64,000 bases of DNA from Myxococcales bacterium (GCA_016794365.1 JAEUKB010000029.1:54086-118085); one strand, 5' to 3'; numbered from the stretch's first letter, positions 49,994-59,922 are shown. Program-made: numbers and translations. Notes: a model not told the origin generated them from the letters alone.

Positions 49994-52900
49994 ATGCCGT
50001 CACCTCGACCCGATCCGCACATAGGTACTTTGTTCGGCAACTTTCGCATCGTTCGGAAGCTGGGCGAAGGCGGTATGGGTGTCGTCTATGAAGTCGAACA
50101 TACCAAGATCGGCAGTCGAGCCGCAGTCAAGCTCCTACACGCTCGGTTTGCACAGGATGAGGAGTATGCCAAGCGATTCCTAAACGAAGCGCGCGCGGTC
50201 AACGTCATTCGTCATCGCGGACTGGTCGAAATTTCTGACTTCGGAAAGCTTCCAGACGGAACGCTCTACTACGTCATGGAGATCCTAACTGGGGACTCCC
50301 TACGCAAGCGAATTGATCAGAAAAACGGCCCGTTCCCGACGCAAGAAGCAGTCTCGATCGGAGTCCAAGTCGCCCGCGCCCTTAGCGCCGCGCACCAAGC
50401 CGGAATCGTGCATCGCGATCTCAAGCCGGACAACATCATGATGGAGACAGATCCGGTCAATGCGGGGCAGGACTGGGTCAAGATTCTCGACTTTGGGATT
50501 GCGAAGTTTCGAGGCCAACGAGGTCCGCAGACAGATCCAGACAAGACCGATGTCAACACGCAGTATGGCTCGTTCATGGGAACGCAGCTGTACATGCCAC
50601 CGGAGCAGCATGGCCGTGCGGAAGATGTAGATGGTCGCGCAGACGTATTTTCGCTGGGCGTCGTGCTGTATGAGCTACTGACCGGACAGGTTCCGTTTGA
50701 AAAGAACTCGCTGAGTCTGCTCGTGAAGACTCCGACCTCGATTCACAAGGTGAATCCGGCAGTTCCTAAGAAGCTGTCCGCGCTGGTCGATCAGATGATG
50801 GCTGCGCGTCGAGACGAACGTCCCACGATGGAGGTCGTTGCGGAGCGACTTGCTGCGATGCAGCCTTCTTTGGCGAGCGCAGGAAAGCGGCTGGCAGTGC
50901 TTGCAGGCATCGTTGGTGTACTCGTTGGCGCGCTGCTGATTGGCGTACTCCGAATGGATCGTGCGCTGTCTCCTGCGGAGCTACGGAGTCGCAGTCATCT
51001 GGTGCTGCAAGAGATGCTGAAGGGACAGGACAGCGCACTGCGTTTGTCTGCGATTCAAGCCATCGGACAGAGTCGTGACTTGGATCAGCGCACACTGCTG
51101 GAGCCTTTGCTTCGGGATGTGCAGCGTGGGAATCACTTCGAGCCGAAAGTTCGCGAAGCACTGGTGCGCGCGCTCGGTCAGCTGGGAGCACTGGATACGA
51201 CTCCGCAGCTCCTTCCGCTTCTGTCGAGAAATGAGCCGATTCCTTTGCAGCTCGCAGCAGCAGATGCGCTGTCCCAGATGCAGCATCCACGTGGACTGGA
51301 AGCGCTCAAGGAACTGCTCAACGATGGAGACCTGCTGACCAAGATCGAAGCGGCGCTGCGACTGGTTTCCTATCGCGATGCAGCAGGTGCAGAGCTTCTG
51401 TGGAAGAGCGTTGACTCAGCTGGGCTTGCGCCAGATATGAAGCTGAAAGTGCTCGATCGATTGGCGCGTTCGGATGATGAGCGTGCAAAACAGCTTCTGT
51501 GGCAAGAGCTGTCGCAGCTGTCACAGCTTCGGGTTCGGGATCTCCAGATTCGCGCGGCGATGTCTCTTGCGCAGTGCGGTGATGAACGTGCGTGGCCCAC
51601 GCTGCGAAAGGCTGCGCAACAGACAGAGCTGATTCACGAACAGCTGCTGGCGCTGCGTTTTTTGGCAGCGCTGGGAGAGCCAGATGCAGAGCAAAAGCTT
51701 CGTGAAGTGCTCCTGGATCGCAAGCAACCGGACTCTCTTCGGGAGCAAGCCGTAGAAGGGCTTTCCGACGGAAACAGCTACACCAGCTTAGAGACGCTGG
51801 GCCGGGTGCTAAGTGATCGCGGAACCAGTCCTCGGCTGCGGATTGCCACAGCAGGTGCGATTCTGCGAATCACCGCAGGAGAGCTGGCCAAGATGGGGGA
51901 AGACAGCTTGGCCGCAGCACGAGCCGCGCTGGGAAGTGACAGTCAAGCGATGCGCGAGCTGGCCATCTCGATGCTTACGCAGGTGGAATCGGAACAAGCT
52001 GTGGGTCTACTGGGACAAGCGCTCAGCGATAAAGAACGAGCGATTCGGATCAGCGCAGCCAAAGCGCTGGGTCGCAAAAATCTGCGCGGTGCAGTGAGCG
52101 CGCTACGTCCAGCGCTGCGTGATGCAGATACGGAAGTGCGTAGCCTAGCGATGCGCTCTCTGGGTCAAGTGGTCCAGACGCTGGGACAGCGCGCGGATGG
52201 ATCCATGGTTGGCTCTGTCTTGAGTGACCTGCGTCAGATGTCCAGCACAGGAACAGAGTCCGAAAAGCTCGTCGCAAGCGGAGTCCTTTTGCAGCTTCGG
52301 GAAGCGAACACAAACGAGCTGACAGTGCTGCGAAGCGGACTGAGTGCAAAGGATCCAGAGCTACGACGCCTAGCGATTGAGTTCGGTGAAGCGAGCAGAG
52401 AGCTGCTGGCAAAGTCGCTGGAAGATGTGGATCCATCGGTCCGACTGGCTGCTGCGTATCGACTGGCCAAGCAAGGTCTACGCGACGGTGTAAGCGTTCT
52501 ACGAGCAGTGGTTGAAAGTGGAGACAGAGAAGCGCTGTCTGCATTCCTTTCGCTGCGCGCGCTTGGGGAATCCGTACCAACACCGCCTGGTCTACAGAGC
52601 CTACAGACCAGCGGAGATCTGACAACACGACTGTCGGTACTTGGTGTAGTGCGTGAGCTGTCTTTCCAGCCAGAGCTTCAGATGAAGCTGCTCAAGATTG
52701 CGATGCTCGATCCAGCTTCAATGGTCCGTCGGCGCGCAGCAGAGGTTGCAGCAGAGCTCTTCAAAGCCAATCGACAGCTTCGCTATCTGCGCTTGGTTCG
52801 GAGTCTGCGCAACGACCCCGATGTCCCTGTTCGCGCACAGGTTGCTGGGCTGCTTCGCGAGCTGTCTTCGATCACACCAGTCAGTGTAGAGGAGTCCCCC

Positions 52901-53629
52901 AAACCCACGGTCACGATCACGCCGCTCGCGTCGCCAACACAACAACCAGGATCCAGCACGGAAGGCAAGTCGGTAAGTCCCACCGCAGCAACCGGAATGG
53001 GCGATCTATTGGTTGAAGGGGATGAGCTTGTGCGATTCCAAATCGACAAAGGAGCGAATCAACTGATCACGGGACGCGCGATTCCGGTGTCTGTTGGAAA
53101 GCATCGCATCAGCTACTTGCGAGGAACGCTGGATGTTTCGATTCAGCTTGGACAAGTGACCAGAGTCCGCATTCCGACCACGCTGGCAGAACAGATGCTG
53201 CAAGATGCCAAGAGCGCGCTTGATCGCAAAGATCTGATCCATGGACAGGAGTCTACCGATCAGCTCAAGCGAATGATTCAGCGAGGCAAAGCTCCACAGA
53301 GCATGCAAGCGGATGTTGCGTTTCTGCAAGGACGACTGCTTGAGTCGCGCGATCAGCTGGATCAAGCCATCACAGAGTACAATCGCGCGCTCAATGTTCC
53401 GGCCAGTCAGCGTCGGCCAGAGCTTAATGCGGCACTGCAAGCGACGGTAAACAGACTCGCAAGCAAGGTCAGTCGCATCCAAGTCTTTACACCGGTCAAT
53501 GGTCAGTGTGTGATGACGCGTGAGAGCCTGTCGCCTCCAGGAAGACAACAGATTAGCTTGGGACAGGGACAGTCTCGCAGCATCTTTGTCGTCCTGGGCA
53601 GCACACAAAAAGTGAATGCATGTCAGTGA
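49994..53629 (+). CDS. Ser/Thr kinase with very large HEAT-like repeat domain
   Basis: 1211 residues from ATG 49994 (GTG 49988 is possible). Residues about 15-280 are a complete kinase ('RKLGEGGMGVVYEVEH', 'VHRDLKPDNIMM', 'ILDFGIAKF', 'GTQLYMPPEQ'). A single membrane helix near 300-320 ('LAVLAGIVGVLVGALLIGVL') is followed by roughly 640 residues of repeated 30-40-residue helical pairs ('ALVRALGQLGALDTTPQL', 'ISAAKALGRKNLRGAVSAL'), i.e. a HEAT/ARM-like solenoid. The C-terminal 250 residues add a PEGA-like segment ('ITGRAIPVSVGKHRISYL') and a helical TPR-like pair. With one helix the solenoid would lie in the periplasm, an unusual place for HEAT repeats. Ten bases overlap the next gene. Confidence 0.88.
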   Translation: MPSPRPDPHIGTLFGNFRIVRKLGEGGMGVVYEVEHTKIGSRAAVKLLHARFAQDEEYAKRFLNEARAVNVIRHRGLVEISDFGKLPDGTLYYVMEILTGDSLRKRIDQKNGPFPTQEAVSIGVQVARALSAAHQAGIVHRDLKPDNIMMETDPVNAGQDWVKILDFGIAKFRGQRGPQTDPDKTDVNTQYGSFMGTQLYMPPEQHGRAEDVDGRADVFSLGVVLYELLTGQVPFEKNSLSLLVKTPTSIHKVNPAVPKKLSALVDQMMAARRDERPTMEVVAERLAAMQPSLASAGKRLAVLAGIVGVLVGALLIGVLRMDRALSPAELRSRSHLVLQEMLKGQDSALRLSAIQAIGQSRDLDQRTLLEPLLRDVQRGNHFEPKVREALVRALGQLGALDTTPQLLPLLSRNEPIPLQLAAADALSQMQHPRGLEALKELLNDGDLLTKIEAALRLVSYRDAAGAELLWKSVDSAGLAPDMKLKVLDRLARSDDERAKQLLWQELSQLSQLRVRDLQIRAAMSLAQCGDERAWPTLRKAAQQTELIHEQLLALRFLAALGEPDAEQKLREVLLDRKQPDSLREQAVEGLSDGNSYTSLETLGRVLSDRGTSPRLRIATAGAILRITAGELAKMGEDSLAAARAALGSDSQAMRELAISMLTQVESEQAVGLLGQALSDKERAIRISAAKALGRKNLRGAVSALRPALRDADTEVRSLAMRSLGQVVQTLGQRADGSMVGSVLSDLRQMSSTGTESEKLVASGVLLQLREANTNELTVLRSGLSAKDPELRRLAIEFGEASRELLAKSLEDVDPSVRLAAAYRLAKQGLRDGVSVLRAVVESGDREALSAFLSLRALGESVPTPPGLQSLQTSGDLTTRLSVLGVVRELSFQPELQMKLLKIAMLDPASMVRRRAAEVAAELFKANRQLRYLRLVRSLRNDPDVPVRAQVAGLLRELSSITPVSVEESPKPTVTITPLASPTQQPGSSTEGKSVSPTAATGMGDLLVEGDELVRFQIDKGANQLITGRAIPVSVGKHRISYLRGTLDVSIQLGQVTRVRIPTTLAEQMLQDAKSALDRKDLIHGQESTDQLKRMIQRGKAPQSMQADVAFLQGRLLESRDQLDQAITEYNRALNVPASQRRPELNAALQATVNRLASKVSRIQVFTPVNGQCVMTRESLSPPGRQQISLGQGQSRSIFVVLGSTQKVNACQ

Positions 53630-54807
53630 GAGTCCTAAGAGATACCGTTTTTGCGTCGCTGGCCTTGCTGATTGCAAGCGCTCCATCCGCTTCTGCGCAA
53701 GCGCTGAAGGAGTCGATGGACGTTGTGGTCAATGGTCCTCCGGGCGCACTCCTTTTGATGGATGGACAAGCGAAAGGAACGCTGCCACTGCCTGTCAACT
53801 TGAGCGTTCCTGCGGGACAACATCGCTTCCGACTTCAGCTTGGCAAACAGTCTGTGGAAAGTGATCCGCTCAACTTTCAAGGCAGTGGACAAGCAGAGCT
53901 AAACCTTACGCTGTCCGCGCGTACGCTGGTTGCAACGCTGCGAATCACCGACGGACTGTTATGGCTGACTTCACACGAAACGCTGCGTCCCTTGATCGCT
54001 GAGTCGATTGCCCAGAGCGCGAGCAAGCATCACGCAGTCCTCATCAGCGGAGAGCGTGAAAAGCAGTATCTACGGAACCAAACAGAGATCCTCAAGTGCT
54101 TTGAGGAGTGCGGCTCTTCGGCACCGCTGCTTCCAGAAGGACAAGTCTCCTATGCGCTGCTGGTGCAGATTGAAAACGGAACACCGGATGCGTCTCCTTC
54201 GTGTCTGGTGCGAGCCAGTCTGCTCGACATTCGGACCAGAGAAGTCAGCGCACGAACAGAAGAACCGGCCACACCTTGTCGCATCGCAGAGCTGTCTGCG
54301 GTTTCAGCCAGGCTGACCTCAACGCTTCTGCAAGATACGCTGACGCGACCACGCGGAACGATCAGTGTGACCTCGAATCCGCCGGGTGCGCGGGTTCGGA
54401 TCGATGGCCGATGGATAGGAATGACTCCGCTTCAGCAGGAAGTCTTTTCAGGAACTCGGGTGATCGAGGTCGAGCGCGAAAAGTACGTGACGCAGCAGCA
54501 AAAAGTAACGATCGAATCCGGTGACACAGCGACGGTGCAAGCTGCGCTCGTGCGGCTTCCGAGTGCGCCGCTGCCACGGCCTCTGTGGCGACTTGTCTCT
54601 GGCGGAATCTTGATCGGTGGCGGTCTACTAACGATGGGCTTTGGCGGTGCGGCGCTGGGGATTCATGGAACGTGTCAGGACAGCTCAAAAGACGCTGCGA
54701 CATGCAGTCCGTACTACAACACCCAAGGTGTGGGAATTGGACTGCTCAGCGCGGGGGCGATCCTGACAGCGGGTGGCGCGCTGATGATTGCGATTCCTTC
54801 CCGGTAG
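53620..54807 (+). CDS. PEGA-domain periplasmic protein with membrane hairpin
   Basis: 395 residues, overlapping the kinase gene by ten bases, so the two are coupled. Signal peptide ('ASLALLIASAPSASA'). A first PEGA-like segment ('VNGPPGALLLMDGQAKG') near 35, a central domain of unknown type with three cysteines (130-225), a clear PEGA domain near 245-310 ('SNPPGARVRIDGRWIGMTPL'), and two hydrophobic helices at the end with a Cys-containing loop. A structural relative of 34942-36162, which precedes the broken kinase. Confidence 0.82.
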   Translation: MSVRVLRDTVFASLALLIASAPSASAQALKESMDVVVNGPPGALLLMDGQAKGTLPLPVNLSVPAGQHRFRLQLGKQSVESDPLNFQGSGQAELNLTLSARTLVATLRITDGLLWLTSHETLRPLIAESIAQSASKHHAVLISGEREKQYLRNQTEILKCFEECGSSAPLLPEGQVSYALLVQIENGTPDASPSCLVRASLLDIRTREVSARTEEPATPCRIAELSAVSARLTSTLLQDTLTRPRGTISVTSNPPGARVRIDGRWIGMTPLQQEVFSGTRVIEVEREKYVTQQQKVTIESGDTATVQAALVRLPSAPLPRPLWRLVSGGILIGGGLLTMGFGGAALGIHGTCQDSSKDAATCSPYYNTQGVGIGLLSAGAILTAGGALMIAIPSR

Positions 54808-54841
54808 GAATCCGAAAAGGAATCGCTTCTTCGCGGGATTC
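54808..54841. terminator. Possible two-way terminator between the PEGA and htpG genes
   Basis: GAATCC (54808-54813) and GGATTC (54836-54841) pair, and inner GAA-AGG/CTTCTTC segments can extend the stem. It lies between convergent stop codons and uses the GGAATCC element after a TAG stop. No strong T-run. Confidence 0.35.
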
Positions 54842-54853
54842 TGTCCGCTCTTA

Positions 54854-56782
54854 TTAGCTGGCCAGCGTCGATAGATCGCGCGCGAGTACGCGATGCAGCG
54901 AAGACAGAAGTACACCCGGCTCTGGCACCGTTCCCTGCGCCAAGTACGCAAGCTCTAGCAGCAGATCGCTGTAGGTATTGATCTCTTCGCTGCCTGGTCG
55001 TGTTGCCAGAAGATGCGCCAGCTTTTCGACGATTGGGCTCTTCGGGTTCAGCTCCAGAATCGGCTTCTTCACTTCAACTTTGCGTCCCGCGCGCTGTAGG
55101 AGCTGCTCTAGGTGTGCGCCCAGATCTCCTTCTTCTGCAACGAGAACAGAGGCCGAGTCTGTCAACCGCGAAGACAGCCGAACTTCCTTGATGCGCTCTT
55201 GGAAGCGGACACGCAGGTGTGCAAGCAGCGCTTGAACTTCCGTCTCGTGCTCTGGACTCTGCTTCTCTGCTTCCGGCTCTGACTCGCCTTCAAGCTTGGG
55301 CGGAACGAAGTCTCCCTTGTGAATCGCGCGCAGCTTCTTACCGGAAAACTCGAACAGAGACTGAACCACCCACTCGTCGATCGGATCGATAAAGAGCAGG
55401 ACATCCAGCTTTCGCTTGCGCAGTGCTTCTACGTGCGGACTCCGCTCTACCACTGCGCGCGACGGTCCGGTGATGTAGTAGATCTCATCCTGTCCGGCTG
55501 GCATCTTCGCAACATATTCCGGCAGCGTGATCCGATCTGTCACAGCGGTATTGAGCGACGACCACAGACACACTTCCGCAACCTTCTCCCGGTTCGCGTG
55601 ATCCAAGAAGATGCCTTCCTTGAGGATTCCGCCAAACTCTTCAAAGAAGTCGCGATACTCTTCCGGCTTCTGTTCGCGCAGACGCTTCAACTCATCGAGT
55701 ACGCGCTTGACGATCTGCTTCTGAATCGTCGCGATGATCTGATTCTTTTGCAGGATCTCGCGCGAGACATTGAGCGGAAGATCTTCACTGTCCACGACTC
55801 CGCGCACAAAGCGCAGCCATGGCGGAAGTAGCTCTTCGGCATGATCCAAGATGAACACGCGCCGGACATACAGCTGCATGCCGCGACGACGGTTCTGATC
55901 CATCATCATGTCAAACGGAGGCTTCTTGGGAATGAACACCAGCGCTTGAAACTGATACGGCGTATCGATCGACAGATGCAGCTTTCCAAGCGGAACATCG
56001 TCGGCAGAAAAGCCTCCGCAGAGCTCTTTGTAGAAGTCGTTGTATTCCGTTTCCGAGACTTCGTTGGCGCGCTTCGACCACAGCGCGGTTGCACGGTTGA
56101 GCTGCTTTCCTTCCAGCCGCACCGGCCACTTCACATAGTTCGAGTACTGCTTGACGATGCTCTCGATGCGCCACGGTTCCAGGTATTCCGATGCATCATC
56201 ATTTATGTGAAGGGTCACTGTGGTTCCGACGCTGGTACGCGATCCGGTTCCTAGCTCATAGGTTCCTCCGCCATCACAGCGGAACAGAATCGGCTGCGCT
56301 CCTGGCTCTGCGGACAGCGTGTCCAGCTCGACCTTGTGCGCGACCATCAGTACTGAATAGAAACCGACACCGAACTGACCAATCACATCAAGGGACTTGC
56401 TGGCATCGCCACTCTGCTCCTTCAGCTTCTTGAGCAGCGTTCCTGTTCCCGAGCGTGCGATCGTTCCGACATTGTCGATCACTTGCTGGCGCGTCATGCC
56501 GATTCCGGTGTCGCGTACCACGATCGTCTTGTTCTCTTTGTCGAGTACGATCTCAATTGCGGACTCTTGCGACTCGACGGCAGCAGAGAGCTCTGGTCGC
56601 GTCAGCGCCAAGAACCGCAGCGTATCGATCGCATCAGAAGAGTTCGAGATCAGCTCACGCAGAAAGATCTCTTTCTTGCTGTACAGAGAGTGAACCATCA
56701 GATGCAGGAGCTGCTGCACTTCGGTGGAAAAGGTTCTCTGTTCGGTGGTTTGGGCTTCGGTTTTGTCTGGATGTTCGCTCAT
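54854..56782 (-). CDS. htpG: Molecular chaperone HtpG (Hsp90)
   Basis: 642 residues from ATG 56782. The GHKL ATPase signatures are intact: 'LRELISNSSDAIDTLRFLAL', 'IVVRDTGIGMTRQQVIDNVG' and 'VIGQFGVGFYSVLMVA'. The middle domain 'LPLNVSREILQKN' is also standard. A cytoplasmic ATP-dependent chaperone. The frame is open for 24 more residues upstream but without a start signal. Divergent from the small membrane protein gene. Confidence 0.96.
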   Translation of the reverse strand: MSEHPDKTEAQTTEQRTFSTEVQQLLHLMVHSLYSKKEIFLRELISNSSDAIDTLRFLALTRPELSAAVESQESAIEIVLDKENKTIVVRDTGIGMTRQQVIDNVGTIARSGTGTLLKKLKEQSGDASKSLDVIGQFGVGFYSVLMVAHKVELDTLSAEPGAQPILFRCDGGGTYELGTGSRTSVGTTVTLHINDDASEYLEPWRIESIVKQYSNYVKWPVRLEGKQLNRATALWSKRANEVSETEYNDFYKELCGGFSADDVPLGKLHLSIDTPYQFQALVFIPKKPPFDMMMDQNRRRGMQLYVRRVFILDHAEELLPPWLRFVRGVVDSEDLPLNVSREILQKNQIIATIQKQIVKRVLDELKRLREQKPEEYRDFFEEFGGILKEGIFLDHANREKVAEVCLWSSLNTAVTDRITLPEYVAKMPAGQDEIYYITGPSRAVVERSPHVEALRKRKLDVLLFIDPIDEWVVQSLFEFSGKKLRAIHKGDFVPPKLEGESEPEAEKQSPEHETEVQALLAHLRVRFQERIKEVRLSSRLTDSASVLVAEEGDLGAHLEQLLQRAGRKVEVKKPILELNPKSPIVEKLAHLLATRPGSEEINTYSDLLLELAYLAQGTVPEPGVLLSSLHRVLARDLSTLAS

Positions 56783-56852
56783 GGCGTCATGGCTAATCAC
56801 GGATGCGCCAAGATGCAAGACCTTCTTGCAAAGTTCGTGATACGATGACGGC

Positions 56853-57362
56853 ATGGAGCCTCAAAACCCGCACGCTGATGATGGAGATCGTGAGCTTCCG
56901 CCAAGGAACGGACAGGCGCAGCTATTTGTCCTGCGAACGCTCTGGATCGCGCTGATGTTTTCGGAATTCCTGTACGTTGTGGTGAGCTACATGGTCGCAT
57001 CCCAACAGGAACAGACTTCCAGCGCGGTCGAGATGGGAATGCTGGAGCCGATGCTTGCGCTGATCGCGCTGGGCTCGCTGGGGGCGTCGGTGCTGTTGCC
57101 AAGAAAGCTGCTTGCTCAAGCGATGGGAAGCGAAGATCCTGAAGCCATCTCGATCGATGTCTTGCTGTCACGATCGTTTGGACCGTGGATTACGCGCATG
57201 GCGATGACTGAGTCAGTGGCCGTGCTGGGTGTCGCGATGGCGCTGATCAGCAAGCAGCCGCACAAGGTGATTCCGTTTGTGGCGATCTCTACGCTGGCGC
57301 TGGTGACGGCTTATCCATCCGAACGATCGCTTCGTCTGTTTGCGCAGGGATCTCGCAAGTAG
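56853..57362 (+). CDS. Small membrane protein with four helices, unknown family
   Basis: 169 residues. Four hydrophobic helices near 30-50, 67-83, 115-130 and 138-152 ('ALMFSEFLYVVVSYMV', 'MLALIALGSLGASVLL', 'VAVLGVAMALIS', 'VIPFVAISTLALVTAY'), with a hydrophilic N-terminus and no enzyme motif. No clear ribosome site. It is divergent from htpG and ends beside the palindrome at 57367. Family not recognised. Confidence 0.7.
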   Translation: MEPQNPHADDGDRELPPRNGQAQLFVLRTLWIALMFSEFLYVVVSYMVASQQEQTSSAVEMGMLEPMLALIALGSLGASVLLPRKLLAQAMGSEDPEAISIDVLLSRSFGPWITRMAMTESVAVLGVAMALISKQPHKVIPFVAISTLALVTAYPSERSLRLFAQGSRK

Positions 57363-57366
57363 CACC

Positions 57367-57397
57367 CAATATGAAGCACGTATAATGCTTCATATTG
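57367..57397. terminator. 31-bp palindrome (copy 2), strong hairpin between convergent genes
   Basis: CAATATGAAGCA (57367-57378) and TGCTTCATATTG (57386-57397) form a perfect 12-bp stem with a 7-base loop. It lies between the stops of the membrane protein and the M60 peptidase, so a two-way terminator is likely. It is the sister of 41399-41429. Confidence 0.65.
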
Positions 57398-57432
57398 AGT
57401 ACATGTTCACAGAGAGCGAGTGCGGAACGCAG

Positions 57433-59769
57433 TTACGGCATCGGGTTTTCGGCCCATGCTGGCAGTGAAGAGATCTGCGTCAAGATCGATGCAGACACCG
57501 GAAGTCCCCACGACGTAAAGAACGGTCCCAGGTTTTTGCCAACCTTTTGTGAGAAGCGCAAAACCCACTGATCCACTCTCTCTTGATCGGTGGTTGCGGC
57601 CATCGCTACAGGCTGCGCGTTGTAGTCGGCAAAGACGCTCATGTAGGGGGTCCAACCAAAGCCTTCCTGAAGCTGAAGGTACATCTCCAGAGGCAGCCAG
57701 GCATCGTTCCCCCAAGTGGCATACTTGCGACCACCCGCGATGTAGGCTTGCACGCGCTGGGTCCGCATCGCTTTGGTGATCGATGGATGTGCCGATGCGC
57801 GCGGGATGCCAAACAGCGTCTCAGAGACATAGACAGACCACAGGTTGACGCTCGACTCTGTTGTGCCTTGCATCACCCAAGGAAGCCACTGGTGGTTGTG
57901 ACCCACTTCATGAAAGTAACCCCACTTTCCACCACGAATCGCGGTCACGCTGACCAGATCCGCCGCTTCATCAAAGGGAGCCATGATCGGATAGCCAGAG
58001 TGCATGTATCCTGCCGAGATATCGCGATCGATCAGATAACGCTCTGCACGCACGCGCGTCCGTGAGATCGAAGCCAGATCCGCCGTTGCATCCATCACCG
58101 CATCCCACTGATTCATCAGCGCCATCGGATCATCAAGCGTCCGAATATACGAAGAGGGAAGCATCAGGATCATCTTGTCCGATTCGATCTCTGTCCACGG
58201 TGCGGGATTGTTACGAATCGTCTGCCAATCCGTCAGCTTGGTGGTGTTGTGAACATAGTATGGAGCGCTCACTGCTCCTTCGATGGTGACCGGAATCGCG
58301 CCCAGGTTCTTTCCTCCAGGGACGGTGATGTAGATTGGTCCGCCAAACGCGCTGGCCACCGTGATCTGTGCGGCATCGATGGGATAGGAACGTACAATCG
58401 CAGGGAAGCGCACCCAGGATGCTTTGGCCCACAGCAGATCCGTGTGTGATCCGATCTGCACTTGCAGTCCCTGATTCACAGCCGCAGCAGGAACCGTCAC
58501 TTTGATCTTTTCACCGGGAGCGGCATACGTTCCCGTTCCGCGCCAGACCGGAACCGCTGGTCCAGAGTATGCATAGCGAGCATCTCGTCCAGCGTACGTT
58601 CCGTTGATCGTTACATTGAAGTTCTGACGAGGAACAGTGGCTGCAACCGCACCAGGAAAGTCCGCTGCCGCAGGATTCGCAGTGATCTGCGCAGCAGGAA
58701 GGTCTTGAGAATAGCGATGCTGAAGGCGAACAGAGACGCGCTCTGCTGGCTTTGTCGCTGGTGAAAATGGCGACGCTGCGGAAAGGGGAGGCTGCGGAAC
58801 CATGCTCACATACAGAGCGCCCAGATCGTAGAGCGACTTCACACTGAGCGGCAGCGCTTCGATCGCGCGTTCCGCTGTGGTTGCGGCCAGGTCCAGATCG
58901 GCTGCGCTCAGCGTCGCCACAGTGCCCGTGTGATCAATCATTTTGTCGAGCGCAACCAGTGCATTCAGCAGCATGGTCGGCGCGGTAGGAGACACTGTAT
59001 CCGTCGCTCCCGTAACATCGAACTTCTTGGTGATCGTGATGCCTGATCCGGCCATCATCTTGTTGCCGGGAAAGCTCAGGATGTCACCCCCAAACGACCA
59101 GCCTTGGCCTCCCACAATCAAGCCGCCGCCGTTTTGAACAAACTGTTGAATGCTGGCGATGTCGGGATCGCTGTAGTTGGTGTAGCCGGTGCTGATGTAG
59201 ACCTCGACCGAGCCGAGCTGCGACGGAGTCACCGTCATCACTTGATAGCCCGCCGCAGTCAGCGCCGCTTTGATGGCAGGCAGCGAGGACTCGACTCCGA
59301 TCACTGGCTTTGCGCTCTTGCTCATCCAGCCGATCGCGTTCATCACCAGCTTGTTGTTGTCGCCGTTGGCAATGGTTCCGGCGATGTAATACTCGTGTCC
59401 AACCGCCAGCACTTTTCCTCTTCCCAGGAATCCTGCGGCCCCAAAGACACGCTTGCTCTCGTCGATGAGGACTGGAAATGCCTTCGCACCAGAGAGCACG
59501 ATCGGAGACGGTGCGCCCGCTCCACAGTCCACAAGCGATACGTTCTTCGTCAAGATCTCGTAATCACTTGCGGAATCAAACGGCTCCACGCGGATGACCG
59601 GAGCCAGATCGGGCGAAGCCATGTCCACATCAGGCATCGCAAGATCCGGCGTCGGTTCGAGCGGCGGCAGCGTGCCCATTTCCGTAGAAAGACAGCCAGC
59701 CATAGAAGTTAGGAATCCAGCCAAAAGTGATACAGTTACCGTCGAGCCAAAGCGAAACATACTACGCAT
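57433..59769 (-). CDS. M60-family (enhancin-like) zinc metallopeptidase lipoprotein
   Basis: 778 residues from ATG 59769. Lipoprotein signal 'SLLAGFLTSMAGC', then an Asp/Pro-rich linker. Residues about 55-300 are an alpha/beta domain seen before M60 modules ('GKVLAVGHEYYIAGTIANG', 'VYISTGYTNYSDPD'). The peptidase part has 'GKWGYFHEVGHNHQW', an HExxH zinc site, and a beta-sandwich before it. The M60 family includes mucin-degrading SslE/AcfD-type and viral enhancin proteases, so a glycoprotein or peptidoglycan-linked substrate at the surface is plausible but unproven. Confidence 0.85.
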   Translation of the reverse strand: MRSMFRFGSTVTVSLLAGFLTSMAGCLSTEMGTLPPLEPTPDLAMPDVDMASPDLAPVIRVEPFDSASDYEILTKNVSLVDCGAGAPSPIVLSGAKAFPVLIDESKRVFGAAGFLGRGKVLAVGHEYYIAGTIANGDNNKLVMNAIGWMSKSAKPVIGVESSLPAIKAALTAAGYQVMTVTPSQLGSVEVYISTGYTNYSDPDIASIQQFVQNGGGLIVGGQGWSFGGDILSFPGNKMMAGSGITITKKFDVTGATDTVSPTAPTMLLNALVALDKMIDHTGTVATLSAADLDLAATTAERAIEALPLSVKSLYDLGALYVSMVPQPPLSAASPFSPATKPAERVSVRLQHRYSQDLPAAQITANPAAADFPGAVAATVPRQNFNVTINGTYAGRDARYAYSGPAVPVWRGTGTYAAPGEKIKVTVPAAAVNQGLQVQIGSHTDLLWAKASWVRFPAIVRSYPIDAAQITVASAFGGPIYITVPGGKNLGAIPVTIEGAVSAPYYVHNTTKLTDWQTIRNNPAPWTEIESDKMILMLPSSYIRTLDDPMALMNQWDAVMDATADLASISRTRVRAERYLIDRDISAGYMHSGYPIMAPFDEAADLVSVTAIRGGKWGYFHEVGHNHQWLPWVMQGTTESSVNLWSVYVSETLFGIPRASAHPSITKAMRTQRVQAYIAGGRKYATWGNDAWLPLEMYLQLQEGFGWTPYMSVFADYNAQPVAMAATTDQERVDQWVLRFSQKVGKNLGPFFTSWGLPVSASILTQISSLPAWAENPMP

Positions 59770-59902
59770 CAAACGCCTCCCCCCCATGCGCTCTGTTAGC
59801 GCCCACTCATAGTCATGACAACGGGAATGTTTGACAAGGGAGAGGATCTGCGACAACTGGACTGGCTGCATGTTCGCGCTGCGCTGGGCCGACTTGCGCG
59901 CA

Positions 59903-59922
59903 GCACTCTTCGTCGAGAGTGC
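59903..59922. other. Hairpin in the 228-bp gap between the M60 and GT2 genes
   Basis: GCACTCT (59903-59909) and AGAGTGC (59916-59922) form a perfect 7-bp stem with a 6-base loop. A TTTTT run follows 13 bases later, so it is not a textbook terminator. Upstream of a GT2 gene it could be a leader structure. Confidence 0.35.

Noticed and set aside
54921..54945. Sigma-54 promoter-like GG/GC spacing near CTGGCACC
   Set aside because: The spacing between GG and GC is one base too long and it lies inside htpG.
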